Source: Amanita rubescens (lineage: Eukaryota > Basidiomycota > Agaricomycetes > Agaricales > Amanitaceae). Taken from it: a stretch of DNA of 64,000 nucleotides. This document shows positions 23,219-34,140 of the stretch, in pieces. Every line of letters starts with the position of its first letter. Position 1 is the stretch's first letter. Below the pieces are notes generated by a model that made no database searches, was not told the DNA's origin, and saw only the letters and a list, made by a program, of their open reading frames with translations. The position numbers and the translations under genes were made by a program. The stretch covers positions 1 through 64,000 of the forward strand of contig WION01000175.1 in the NCBI GenBank assembly GCA_015039365.1, given 5' to 3'.

Positions 23219-23913
23219 GATGGTCTAGATTCATCATCAAGAGAATGACCCTGTCTCAATGTGACGGTTATTTTCGTGTTCTTTCCATTGTTCGATTTTC
23301 GTCACTGACACCAATTTATTTATAGTATTCCATCGAATACTATTCGATAGTTGTATTATTAGTCTGTACTGAAGTTTGTATTGTAGAAAAACTGTCTACT
23401 CTCAATCATTTCTTTAGGCAACAACCACCCATATGATCCACTTCAGACCCGACTAAAAATGGCACGGCGCGTGTTCTCCTCCAGGATACCATACAAATTC
23501 AATGCCCTTGAGGATTCCGTGTTCCAGACATTACCGACGTATGATAGCGATTGAATACATGGGTATCATGAGCCTGGAGTCGGCATCGGAATTTGACATG
23601 GGCCAAATACGTGCAAATAAATAAACACAACTGGGTGACTTTGAACCAGCTCTTGCGTATACAAACCAGTGCCGATGCATATTACAATCCATTCCATTCC
23701 GGCAAGGCGTCCCGTGTGCCGCCCAACTGTTTGTGCTCGTTGTATGGGTGAGTTGTACTTCCTTCACTGTGTGTGAGTGATGACGGTGAAACGCTGAAAA
23801 CATTCAGGTTATTGTTTTCATCAGCTGCCCTGAGTTCTGTTAGGGCTCTAGCAACTTTTCGACAAGCTGTCCTATGAAAATTAGGGAAAATCAGATATCG
23901 ACATGTACTTGAA

Positions 23914-24250
23914 ATGACATCCATCGCCGAAGCACATTTTCCTGCGCTGGTTGCGAAGGCAGTTTCAACGGGCACATATTTTGCCCCATTCCTCCTGTCT
24001 AAGGTGGCTCGGCATCACGGGCGACGGTGGGTTATTGCGCAAGGACAATGCATATTACTCGCTTCTCAGGGCGTTCAGACCTTCGCATACGTAGTTCTAT
24101 CACCGTAAGTAATTTTAGACTTGGATCATCGTCATCATGCTGATATCCTCTCGCCAATTTATAAAAATCTTGACATCGATTATAACTGATGGCCTTTTGG
24201 TTCGTTGATAGAAACGCCACTAGTCCGATGCTTACTGTTGTTGGGTAGTG
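23914..24250 (+). pseudogene. Relic D: strongly diverged copy of the same membrane-protein family
   Basis: The start (MTSIAEAHFPALVAKA) aligns with the first exon of the intact copies. After 24110 the sequence still aligns with their intron 1, exon 2 and the beginning of intron 2: ACATCGATTATAACTGATGG against ACATCGATTACATTTGACGC of the 27-kb copy. Frame is lost within exon 1. This is an older duplicate than relic A. Confidence 0.65.
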
Positions 24251-24826
24251 ATCCATCAATCTGGTATGGCACGCCACAAAACAAACGCTTAGTTTCCTTC
24301 TCGATGATAATGTCTCTCGTTCGCATTACACCAGACTTTTCCTTATCTTACGTCAATGCTTAGGTTATTGTTATTGTCATTTTCAATTTGACTGAATAAA
24401 ACTACACTTCTGGGTTCATGTGAGACGAAGAGTATTGACTTTGTGCGAGTGGGTCGCCATCAGGCGATGAGGACTCTAAATCAAAGCCCAATCCGATGCG
24501 TTCGTGACATCCTGCCATGGAAAGTTCAAAGTGGTGAGAATGAGATCGGGGCTACTATGTGCCTAACAAAAGTCGGATGTTGGGACACGTGCCAGTGAAA
24601 TGCTGTGAAATGCCAATGCTGGTATGTACATATGGACATATGACCTCAGCGTTCCTGATCCACGTGGAGTAGTGTCAAAGCTGAAACGTGGATAAATTCA
24701 TATAAAAGAACAATGAACAAAACATACTCGTTATATCCAAGTTATCGATTGATTTGACTATGCTCTCACGCATCTCCCTTGTGCTATTGTGGGACAGCAT
24801 TAGTTTAAGAAATCCAACAGGACGCA

Positions 24827-24835
24827 ATATATATA
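24827..24835 (+). promoter_or_regulatory. TATA-like element of membrane-protein copy B
   Basis: An alternating TA run (ATATATATA) about 45 bases before the ATG sits inside an ACGCAATATATATA context shared with copy C. Confidence 0.5.
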
Positions 24836-24878
24836 CGCCTGGCACATCAAGTCAGATGCTGACAGCAAGTTACACGGA

Positions 24879-25934
24879 ATGTCCTCCATCATCTCGGAAG
24901 CAAACTTCATCAGGCTGTTTACGAAGGCATTCTTGTTGGGCGCATATCTCGTATCGTTCTTCGTTTGCCTGAGATGGCTTGTTTTTTCGGACGACGGCGG
25001 TTCACTGCGAAAGGGCAGGAACCGCCCCACGTTAATCGTTGCTATCATCTTCTTCGCTTTATCTTTGGCAGACTTCGGCCTTGGCGCGTATTCAAAGTTG
25101 TCTCATGGTGCCGGTACCTGGGTATATGATATCATCGTGAGTAATCTGTATTGTCATCCAAATCATCATCATGCTGATTGAACTCCCTTACTACTTGAGA
25201 ATTTTCTAGAAGTCTCGTCAACGATTATGATTGATTGCACTCTGGTTCGTGAACGGGAAATTCTATAGCTCAATACTCATGCCATCGTGTCAGATCTTCC
25301 GTTGTTGGATAATTTACAATAAATCATGGCGTATTACTGTCCTCCCCCTCATCCTGTTGCTATACAATGTATCATGTCTTCCCATGTTGACATATTGGAG
25401 CTGCGGGGACCCCAACCCGAGGGCACATTGTCGTCAGATACGGCTAGCGTTTTTTACCAGTACCATCATCTTAAACATATATGCTACAGGTACGTAAAAG
25501 GATCATACTGCTTTTATGGTGCTGACTTTAAACTGAAATTGAAGCTGCTATCATTTGGAAAATATCGAGAAATAGTATATCTCTGCGCCGCTTCCGTTAC
25601 GCAATCCGTGTCATCGTTGAATCAGGATTACTATACACCCTCGCGAGTGTGGCTACTTTGTTCGCGCTGCTTAGCCATAATCCGGGGCCATTCAAAATGG
25701 CGACCACTATTGTACGAGTTAGCAATGAACCAACTGCTGGGATTGTGATACTCATTACGCACATAGGGTTTTCCCGTTTCCGGTATCGCTTATAATCTTA
25801 TATTGATACGGGTGGCTCAAAATAGGGCTGAACATGAAGACAACCTGCCGTCATTTATCAATGGCTCTACAATTGAACGTAATCAGCCGAGGTGGAAGAA
25901 ACTCACCAACCTGGTCACCCAGGTTCATTCTTGA
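24879..25934 (+). CDS. Polytopic membrane protein, copy B
   Basis: Five exons (24879-25136, 25200-25244, 25294-25489, 25545-25711, 25767-25934) total 834 bases and encode 277 residues in one frame. About seven hydrophobic spans are predicted by eye. Typical family phrases are LVSFFVCLRWL (span 1), LIFRCWIIYNKSW after the short second exon, AIRVIVESGLLY in exon 4 and ILIRVAQNR before the cytosolic tail. This is a large Agaricomycete seven-span family that I know only as hypothetical membrane proteins. The topology is receptor-like but no ligand or partner is known. Copy C has exactly the same exon lengths, so both derive from tandem duplication and both seem intact. Confidence 0.8.
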
Positions 25935-27382
25935 CCAGCATGAGCCCTATCCAATTCCCAGGTTATTTCTCGTTCTAAACAGTGATAGCTAGATATCAGT
26001 TTTAAAACTACACAGTTATACGTAGTCGATTTGAGTTTCAATTCTTTAGAATTCTCGTCAACTATCGATCCCTCAAATAGAAAATATTGACTCACGCACA
26101 CTTCCTTCCTGAGTGAAATAAGAAACAAAGCATACTCCTCGACTCCGCGTGATACAAGATGATACAACGCGATCGAAATTTGTCCTGGACGATATATTTG
26201 CACTCTATCTATGTCCCAGATCATATTGTCGGGCCCGTAGTTAGATGCATCGTAATGTTTCACTACAGCACACGTCATCTACAAGCCGTGAATCATTTCA
26301 ACAAAAGTGCGATCGGAAGAAACAATCCATCCTACTTCAAATGTGATACCCAACTTCTTTCCCCAAGCTTCAAGATATCCCCATCTCAGGCTATATATTT
26401 TGGCGAACTATCGCTGCCATGCTGATCGTTGCAACTGAGATATTCGGCGGATAATTAATCGGCGTACCCTTTCCCGTCCCCATGAAGACTTTCTCTTGTT
26501 CTTCCCAAGTCTTCGTTCCAGCGCTCAGCGGCAAACAATCAACAACGTTGCCGTGCAATATAGGTACTATGTATCATATGAAGATTTGAGCCAATCACAT
26601 TCGAGCCCGCAGGATAAAAGGCGATGGGTGAGTCCAACTTTCTCAAAATTTTAGGGCCGAAAAACAGCGCTACGCATGGACTGGCACTGCATCAGTGCAT
26701 CTGGGCGCGGTCCTTAGTATGGACGGGATCGCTGTGATCGTTTCTCCATTTTACTTGGCATCCTCCGAGGTAATCTAGAAAACCAGATCAGATGTCCGGA
26801 CACAACAACATCTGGACCGCTGGCTGTACCCGGGCCAATTCTGTAATGTTGCTCGCGGAAATGATGAATTGTAAATAACACCAAACCGAAATCTACTCTG
26901 ACGCAAACAGTTGTACCGCTTAGCCTCAAAACCTGTCCCAATGTATTTGCGATGTCGTCAGGAGGTATCGGACATAGGAAAGAGTGGGATTGAACCATCG
27001 GAGTTAGGTCTATGACTCTGCATTACAATTGGTGAGAATGGGCCAACGATGTGCCTGTCATTGTATGAAGGCGGAAACTTGCTAAGCCATTGGGGTTAGG
27101 TTAATCGCGTTTAGCACCAGCGAGGGTTGCTCCCGCGCCCCAAATAGAAGCCAGGTGTCGCTACACGTGAGCTGCAGGGTCATCGGGATGCTTTATGTCG
27201 AAGCTGAAACGCGGAAAAAAACTCGCCAAAGAACAAAACATACTTGTTATGAAGTTACCCTTTGGGTCCAGTGCGGAGTGCCCTTGTGCTATTGCTTAAC
27301 ACCACTGGTTCCAATAATTCGACAAGACGCAATATATATATGTTAGCATCAAGTCAGATATCGACGTTGTACTTTACACCAA
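25935..27382. other. Intergenic between membrane-protein copies
   Basis: About 1.4 kb with a 95-codon minus-strand frame at 26714-26998 that I do not recognise. The segment near 27000-27030 shares the phrase GTTAGGTCTATGACT with 29257-29271, so part of it is repeated sequence. Confidence 0.45.
27331..27340 (+). promoter_or_regulatory. TATA-like element of membrane-protein copy C
   Basis: AATATATATA lies about 45 bases before the ATG, in the same context as in copy B. Confidence 0.5.
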
Positions 27383-28436
27383 ATGTCCTCCATCGTCTCA
27401 GAAGCAAGCTTCATCAGACTATTTACGAAGGCATTCTTATTGGGCACATATCTCATATCGTTCTTTGTGTGCCTAAGATGGCTTCTTTTTTCGGACGATG
27501 GCCGGTCACTGCGCAAGCGGGTTGATCATCCCATGATAATCACTACCTTCCTTCTCTTTACCTTTGCATTGACGGACTTCGGCCTTTACGTGTATCTTAC
27601 GTTGTCTCAAAGCGACCATACCTGGGCAAACGATACAATAGTAAGCAGTTCAGGATTTGAATTGTCATCTTCATGCTGATTGTTGAACTCCGTTCAGGGC
27701 TTTGTGGAAGTCTCAACATCGATTACATTTGACGCCGTTCTGGTTCGTGAATAAGAAAGCCAGAAACCTGACCGTGAACTCATGCTTCATGTCAGATCTA
27801 CCGCTGTTGGCTAATTTACGGTAAATCATGGCGTATCGCTGTCTTTCCCCTCTTCCTGTGGACATACAAAGTATCATGTCTTTTCATGTTGACATATTGG
27901 AGCTGTCCCGACCCCAGCCCAAAGTTGTTTTGTAGCGATATACGGATGCCATTTTTTGCCAGTAGCGTCAGCGTAAACGTATATACTACGTGTACGTGAA
28001 AAGATTGCGTGCTGGACTCCGTGAGGCTGACTCTAGATCGAAATTGAAGCTGCAGTTATATGGCAAATATCGCGGAGTAGTCTTTCTTGGCGCCGTTTCC
28101 GTTTCACAATCCGTGTTATTGTTGAATCGGGATTATTGTGTGTCGTCGGGGATATTGCCACCTTGTTCGTCCTGTTTCTCCGTGACCAGGTGCCGTTCTT
28201 TTTGGTGACCACTATTGTACGTTATTAATACATGAATGCTGGGAATCATATCTCACCCATACGCCTAGGGCTTTCCGCTTGCCTTACTCTCTCATAACCT
28301 TTCATTGATACGGGTGGCTAGTAAAAGGGCTGAACCAGAAGATGATATGCCTTCGTCAATCGGTTGCTCTGCAATTGAACGTAATTTCCCGCGGCTCGTC
28401 GATCAGGCCACGCCACGCCACGAAAAGGTTGGCTAG
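27383..28436 (+). CDS. Polytopic membrane protein, copy C
   Basis: Five exons (27383-27640, 27698-27742, 27796-27991, 28050-28216, 28269-28436) have the same lengths as copy B (258, 45, 196, 167, 168) and again encode 277 residues without a break. The family phrase DAVLIYRCWLIYGKSW spans the exon 2/3 junction and confirms the splice choice. IRVIVESGLLCVVGD and LIRVASKR follow in exons 4 and 5. About seven membrane spans are expected, with a short charged C-terminal tail. The tail differs most from copy B, as does the loop after span 1, which is what one expects of diverging receptors or transporters; the role is unknown. Confidence 0.8.
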
Positions 28437-30316
28437 ATCCCTTGAAGAGGATGGCGGTTATTTTTTTTCTATTGTTAGTCCTTCGCTCGGTTTGTAACTT
28501 ATAGTTCATTCATTAATTGACACATCAAGTCCGGTTCTGGAACTGTGGGTAAGACGCTGCGCCTTTGGCAACATGCGAAAAGATACCATGAGGGCCACAG
28601 CCCGGGATGAGAGGCACGCTGTTCAGGTAGGAGCTGATGGATACTATTCGGCCCTAGTATCGGTGGGATGTGTATCATGACCACGGCCAGACTCTCCTGA
28701 ATGGTTCTGCTCGAGGCGGAACTCGGAGATTCCATTCACCTAGCTTTTGCTGTTTCAATGAAAAGTTAACCAATCAGATACAAAAAAACTGGTGACACTG
28801 AACCTACGTCTTTGGAAGTGATGGAACGGCCGGCCTCTATTGACCATCTCCTCTTGTAGGAGGCCTCGCGCTCTTCAACTGGCCCAATTACAAGAGCGTT
28901 ATGCGCCAGATGAGAAGAAGAAAGTAGTGATTGTCTCGCTTTCAGCTGACGATTATGCCTGGGGATTGATCAAGTTTTCGTACACGTCCGTTTGTAACCG
29001 TCAATCTATGCTTATTCACCTTTCTTTCCTTGATCAGAAGAGTGGCCATCTGAGAAGGATAGATTTCACACATGCAATGCTTTGACAGTGCGGCCAGCCA
29101 GGGTCAGTTCTATAGTAGCAGGGGGCGCGGATGGTATACGCAGGAGGGTGATACAAACAGCATCAAATCCAAGTTGCGCCTAGGCATCGCCTCAAATCCA
29201 ATACTAATGTATTTTCGTCGCCTAAGACACTTTGCCATGCCAGAAGCTCGTCGGGGTTAGGTCTATGACTATATATGACACCGCGGTGGTGAAGAAACCC
29301 GGTGAGGCGATGTGCCTAGGCATTAATTTTGGTTGGTTGAAAGCGCCTTGATGAAGCATTGGAGCTAGGTGTGTTTCACACCACCTGTACTCAACGAGGA
29401 AACCGGTGAAGCAAATGTGCCTGAGCACTAATCTTAGTACCAGAAATGCTGGGACTCGGAGCGGGGTTGTGCAGGGTTGCGCGCAGCGACATAACCCCAA
29501 TGTCGGATCTCTCTATTTATATACCTGTCATTGCAATGGTTACGTGGGCGCGCCGTACTATATACGGTGGAGATAGGGTCACGGCGCGACCCGCCTTACA
29601 GTTGACGGCGGCATGATACGGTGTACGACGAGGTCGTCTCGGATGGGCGTTTAAAGAGTAGAAACGGGGATATAGGGAGGCGGAGCCTTCATGGTTCGCC
29701 GCGAGCCGAGCCCAAGCCGAAGCCTTCAGGCCAAGGCCAGGATGTCCACTTAAACCCCGGGGACATGACCGGGAGAAAAATTCTTGATCGGGTCGCTGAT
29801 TCATTTGGATTCATATCTATGTAGAGTCAATGATTAAGCCGTGCAAAGAGGATCATTCTTGATATCGCCGTCTGTGCTCAGCTGGAAAGCAAGTCAGTTA
29901 TGATCACGATGAGTACTGGGCCTTCATATGAGATGCAATTTCCTTGGTCATCGCAAGTGTACACTAAAAACATCCTCACTTGTTTCCATCGGACAAACAA
30001 TACCGAACAGTCTTATTGCTAGATACACAGTAATCAGTGACGTCAAAGGTAAATATATTGGACACAAACCCGGTTACCTCGCTCAAAGCGATAGCCTTCC
30101 GGCAAGCTATCCTTCAACATGTCCTTATTAATAACATACTATAATTTCTGGTATATATCATAAGATCGTCGAGCGTAGATTCAAGCATCGTATCTGGAAA
30201 AAATCATCTAGGAGACGTTAAGTAAGAACGAATGGCACGTACTGCGATCTCCTTCGTATTGGTAAGTGCAGATCCCATAATCAACGCCCATACTTCAAAC
30301 TGGTTCTTGGCATTCT
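28437..30316. other. Repeat-bearing intergenic region
   Basis: About 1.9 kb without a convincing gene. It includes an 82-codon plus frame at 28840-29085 with no known similarity and a dispersed repeat at 29416-29555. The related phrases GTTAGGTCTATGACT (29257) and GATGTGCCTAGGCATTAA (29308) suggest layered copies of a small element. Confidence 0.45.
29416..29555 (+). repeat. Dispersed repeat, copy 1
   Basis: The segment from TGTGCCTGAGCACTAATC to TTACGTGGGCGCGCCG recurs at 31107-31237 in the same orientation. The two share long identical blocks (TCTTAGTACCAGAAATGC, ATGGTTACGTGGGCG) interrupted by small indels. There is no coding frame and no terminal inverted repeat that I can see. Confidence 0.8.
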
Positions 30317-30914
30317 TCACCAACACGCCGTCGCCGGATGCGACACGCATCCCTGGGAAGATTGCGACAGGGAGTTTTTCTTTCGCATCAAGTCAGGAGA
30401 ACGGCATCGAGGCTCATTCGAGCACCTGCTTCGAGCTGCGTACAGGCGTTACATCGTCATGCTCCATGTGTGCAGTGACCGTGTGGACTTACTCTCCTAT
30501 TGGTCGAACGATGGATTCGATCTGCAAGCAAAGAGCTTCTATGTGTTTCGAATCAATATCCGAAGCTGCGATGCGGGCCTCCAGTGCAGCATCGCTGAGC
30601 CGGAGAGGCTTTGGCTCCAGTCCCATGCTCGAGAGGTCGGATCGTTGAAATTTTCTGTCGAGTACATGAGACAAGAGACACGAAAGGCTTTGCCGATTCA
30701 ACTCACGAACTTTTTGGTACTAAGAAGAATGCCCTGTAGCGCATCGACGTGCTTCATGATCCCCTCCATTTCAGTCTCATTTTCTTCAATGCCACTCAAC
30801 TCTTCCTGTATTAAACGCGGAGACTCGTCGCTGTCGGGCCAGCTGCATTTTCGTCAGGTCTACCGGAGTGTCCTGGATACTGCGCTTGCCTTTGTGACCT
30901 TTCTGAGTGGACAT
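30317..30914 (-). CDS. Small hypothetical helical protein
   Basis: A plausible model starts at 30914 (MSTQKGHKGKRSIQD). It continues through a Glu-rich helical exon (IQEELSGIEENETEMEGI) and then an exon with SSMGLEPKPLRL and ARIAASDIDSKHIEAL ending at a GTAAGT donor near 30491. The last exon starts near 30430 and stops at 30317. The first intron would be only about 40 bases, so the start is uncertain. A second open frame at about 30216-30388, with MRVASGDGVLVKN and MGSALTNTKEIAVRAI, also looks coding. This suggests an unrecognised splice or a one-base break at the 3' end. I do not recognise the family; a coiled-coil scaffold or complex subunit is a guess. Confidence 0.5.
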
Positions 30915-31106
30915 GATGATCGTGGCGAAGTTAGCTGATGATTGTGGCGGAGAAAGTGAGCTGATGATTGCCAGGTCCCTAATCCCACGTGGCTCAATGA
31001 CAGGACACGAGTTATGCGTCACTCTCGGCAAAGAAACACATTTAGTCCAGGTGTTGCGCCCGGGCCCCCAATGCTGAACAATTGGGGGCTATCGTTTCAC
31101 AACCCC

Positions 31107-31237
31107 TGTGCCTGAGCACCAATCTTAGTACCAGAAATGCCAGGAGCGGGGTTGAGCGCCGCGACATGACCTAATGTCGCCAAATCTCTCTATTTGTGTA
31201 CCGTAGCTGACATTGCGATGGTTACGTGGGCGCCCCG
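31107..31237 (+). repeat. Dispersed repeat, copy 2
   Basis: This partner of 29416-29555, in the same orientation, lies 170 bases downstream of the end of the aminotransferase gene. It is slightly shorter because of small deletions. Confidence 0.8.
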
Positions 31238-31404
31238 GTGGCTGACGCGATGTCCTGCTGAAGGCATCCGAGGGCATCCGTCGGCGCGCCAGCACCCGCG
31301 TAACAATGAACGATGCAATTTGGGAAGGAGTATATTTAGTCAAACTCAGTAACGCGATCAATACCACCTCACGGCCAACTGATGCTATTATCAACATCCT
31401 TCTA

Positions 31405-32840
31405 TCAAGTTAAAACCTCTTTAAGTATTTCAATAATCTTATTAACCTCTTCAACAGTGTTGTAGTGAACCAGAGATATCCTGACGACACCATCCACTGG
31501 ATCATTGTTCGGAGATATCTCGGCGACAAGTGTATAGGCGTAGAAGTGGCCATACCGTATGCCGACCTGTCCATGAAGATTAAGGCACGCGAAAAGAGTT
31601 TTATATAGATAGATAGACGTACCCCGCCCTTACGGTCGAATGCTGCTACTACATCTTTGCTTTTGATGGGCCTTTCTCCGACCACGACGAAGCTCACGGT
31701 TGGTACGCGTGTCAGATTGACGTTTTCATCACCAACGATGCGGACACCCCTGGCCTTCTGCTCTGGGTGGGTAAGGTATCCTAAAAGGATCTTGAGAATT
31801 TCCTGCTCGTGTAATGCGATGGCATTAAACGACGCTTGCAAAGAGTTCTCTGCGGTGAGAGATAGTAGATACGGAACGATGCCGGTGCTTCCGTACAACA
31901 GCTCGTAGCCGGGGCCGCCTGGTTGAATCTTGTATGACTTGGTGTCGACGTCGAGAAAATGGTGCGCTATGGAAGATACAGAAGTTCGGAGAACTTCCGA
32001 ACGGACATAAAGAGCTGATGTGTGCGGGCCGTAGACCTGGTCGGTGGTACGTGAATAAAGAACGTGTGCCGCTTCAGATAACGTACTTTGTACAGTGAAA
32101 AGAAGCAGAAGTCCACGTCCCAATCTTGGACATCGATGAGCCTGTGTGGCGCATACGCCACGCAATCAATTGAAAATTCTACTTTCGTTGCACATTTTTC
32201 TTTCGCATCTGCGCGTGCGGCTTTTATGATTTGTTTTACGGGAACAATAGTCCCAAGGATGTTGGAACACGCCGTAAACGCTATGATACGCGTCTTCGAC
32301 GATATGAGGGGTAACAAATCCTCAACCTTCAATACAACCGAATATGGATTATTGGGATCAGTTGGTATCGACCTCCAATACTTCAAGACGGCACTGCGGC
32401 GAGCAGCCAACCTCTTCCAGCATCCGGCATTAGCTAATAACGGGTAAGGTACGTTAATGTCTAAGAATAATAGTCTTACCCTCGTGCTCCCCTGTAATGA
32501 TCAACTCATCTCCGGGCTGAATGTCATTTTCCAAGCCCCGAGCCAGATTTTCCATATTCATCGTCGAGCTTGAGCCAAAAACGATCTCATCAGGAGATCG
32601 AGCATTGAACAATTGAGAAATGCTCTTGGGCGCCTCCGATAGTACACGATTGGTGCTTGTTACGGAGATCGAGTAATCTGCGCCTAGTTGTACGTTCGAG
32701 TTGATAAAGTAATCCGTTATGCGATCAATGACTTGTTTGGCGCATTGGGATCCACCAGCGTTATCAGCGAATACGTAACCTGAATCCAAAGAAGGAAAAT
32801 GAGACCGCGCTTTAGCTACGTCAAGCGGCGGAGGTGACAT
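31405..32840 (-). CDS. Class V aminotransferase (cysteine desulfurase-like PLP enzyme)
   Basis: Four exons (32480-32840, 32087-32433, 31623-32036, 31405-31566) total 1284 bases and encode 427 residues with all junctions in phase. The N-terminus FADNAGGSQ, then EIVFGSSSTMNMENLARGL, the HEAN motif at the first junction, DCVAYAPHRLIDV and DVDFCFFSLYK followed by VYGPHTSALYVR are the landmarks of the SufS/CsdA-like branch of fold-type I PLP enzymes. The Schiff-base lysine should be Lys236, the last residue of exon 2. The C-terminal small domain has GIRYGHFYAYTL and VRISLVHYNT. The usual active-site cysteine loop of true desulfurases is not evident, so a general fungal aminotransferase or epimerase-like activity is as likely. 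It is probably cytosolic, as I see no targeting sequence. Confidence 0.9.
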
Positions 32841-34081
32841 TTTGCCTTTGTTGTCGTTGTGAGAACGTTGTGTTGTGTGACTCTGGGCCAGACCTTAGGG
32901 AGACTCAGGCGGGGCGCGTGACATATGGTCGCTGACCAACTGGATGACTTGATTGAGTTCAATTAACTGACATCCTGACATATTGTGCGTTAGCTGGAAT
33001 GTATAAGTGTAAGTATAGAAAAAAGGTACTTGGATAGATTGTGAGCGGGCTTCTGTCACCGTCAGCGATGTTGTTAAGGCAGAACTGCCTCACGCATTGT
33101 CGGCACGGAAGATACGTGGCGGAAAAGAAGATGTTGATCCGTGTTTGTCTCTACATTTTGAAACGCATGCATGGCAGTGTACACTATAACTTTCATTTGA
33201 TTTCACAGCATCGCGATATCGAGAATGTTTTCTGAATTTCGTAGACGTGCTTCTATTGCCAGCGAACTTGCATTCTGACTCTCACGGTGGCCGCCAATTA
33301 GGAGGAGGCGTTGTAACAGGCACCTTTCCAGGTGCTGCATTACGGAATCAGTCAAAGACGACTTCATCATACAGGTTGAGATGTTTACCGGACCTTGAAG
33401 CAGCACGTCATCTGTAAGCTCTACATTGGTTACAAAGGTAGATTATTACCCATAGATCACAACAGGCACTCTTTGATTGACATTCGCGGCGACGACGGTG
33501 CCGGTATGGTGAAAGTCGGCGTTACGCTATCAACGTCATCCGTCAAACTGATACATTGTGCGGCTCTGAGCTGGAAGCTCACATCTAGTCGGCGTCTTAA
33601 ACGCGATCAAAGAGAGACATGATGTATGTCATTGCTGTGTTGTACTCGGCGCGTGGGAACCAGACACTGCTCGCTTCACAAATATCATATGCACTACGCA
33701 CAAATGTGGCGATGATGATTTAACTCGAATTGGCATGGTGGGGGGAACACAGGTACCGATTATGCTCTTCCTTGTAATTTGGCTGATATACTGGGTTAAC
33801 TGCTCGTTCCTCAGACGATGCGTTGAACGCAATGTAATAACGTGGCTTTTGTCGGCGGAGGGAATCCGTCTCAATCCGTCTCCGAAATTCCACCCCTCTA
33901 TATATAGATACTCATAAAGAAATGTGTTTCACTTTGTTTTTTTGCGTCACTCCTATTAGACATCTACTAACGCCATGCGTAAAACAGGACCGCGAATTAC
34001 CCCGGTAACGGCACCGCACTTGATGTACGGATATTGTTATTTCTGGTACCGTCATAGCACATTGCCATGTGCGCTGTTCGG
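32841..34081. other. Intergenic, no gene seen
   Basis: About 1.3 kb lies between the divergently placed aminotransferase and laccase A and should include both promoters. Short frames only. Confidence 0.5.
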
Positions 34082-34089
34082 TATAAAAG
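34082..34089 (+). promoter_or_regulatory. TATA box of laccase A
   Basis: TATAAAAG sits about 55 bases before the ATG. Confidence 0.6.
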
Positions 34090-34140
34090 CGGTCGCAATG
34101 GAAGTCAATCGGCAGCCCTGTAGTTCCTGAAGTTCTTCTA

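Noticed and set aside
26990..27030. TΨC-arm-like GATTGAACCATCGGAG suggesting a second tRNA
   Set aside because: No matching acceptor, D arm or anticodon stem can be folded around it, and neighbouring bases recur as dispersed repeat sequence.
30232..30648. Plus-strand 138-codon frame as a gene
   Set aside because: It is antisense to the minus-strand helical gene, whose residue pattern and splice sites are better.
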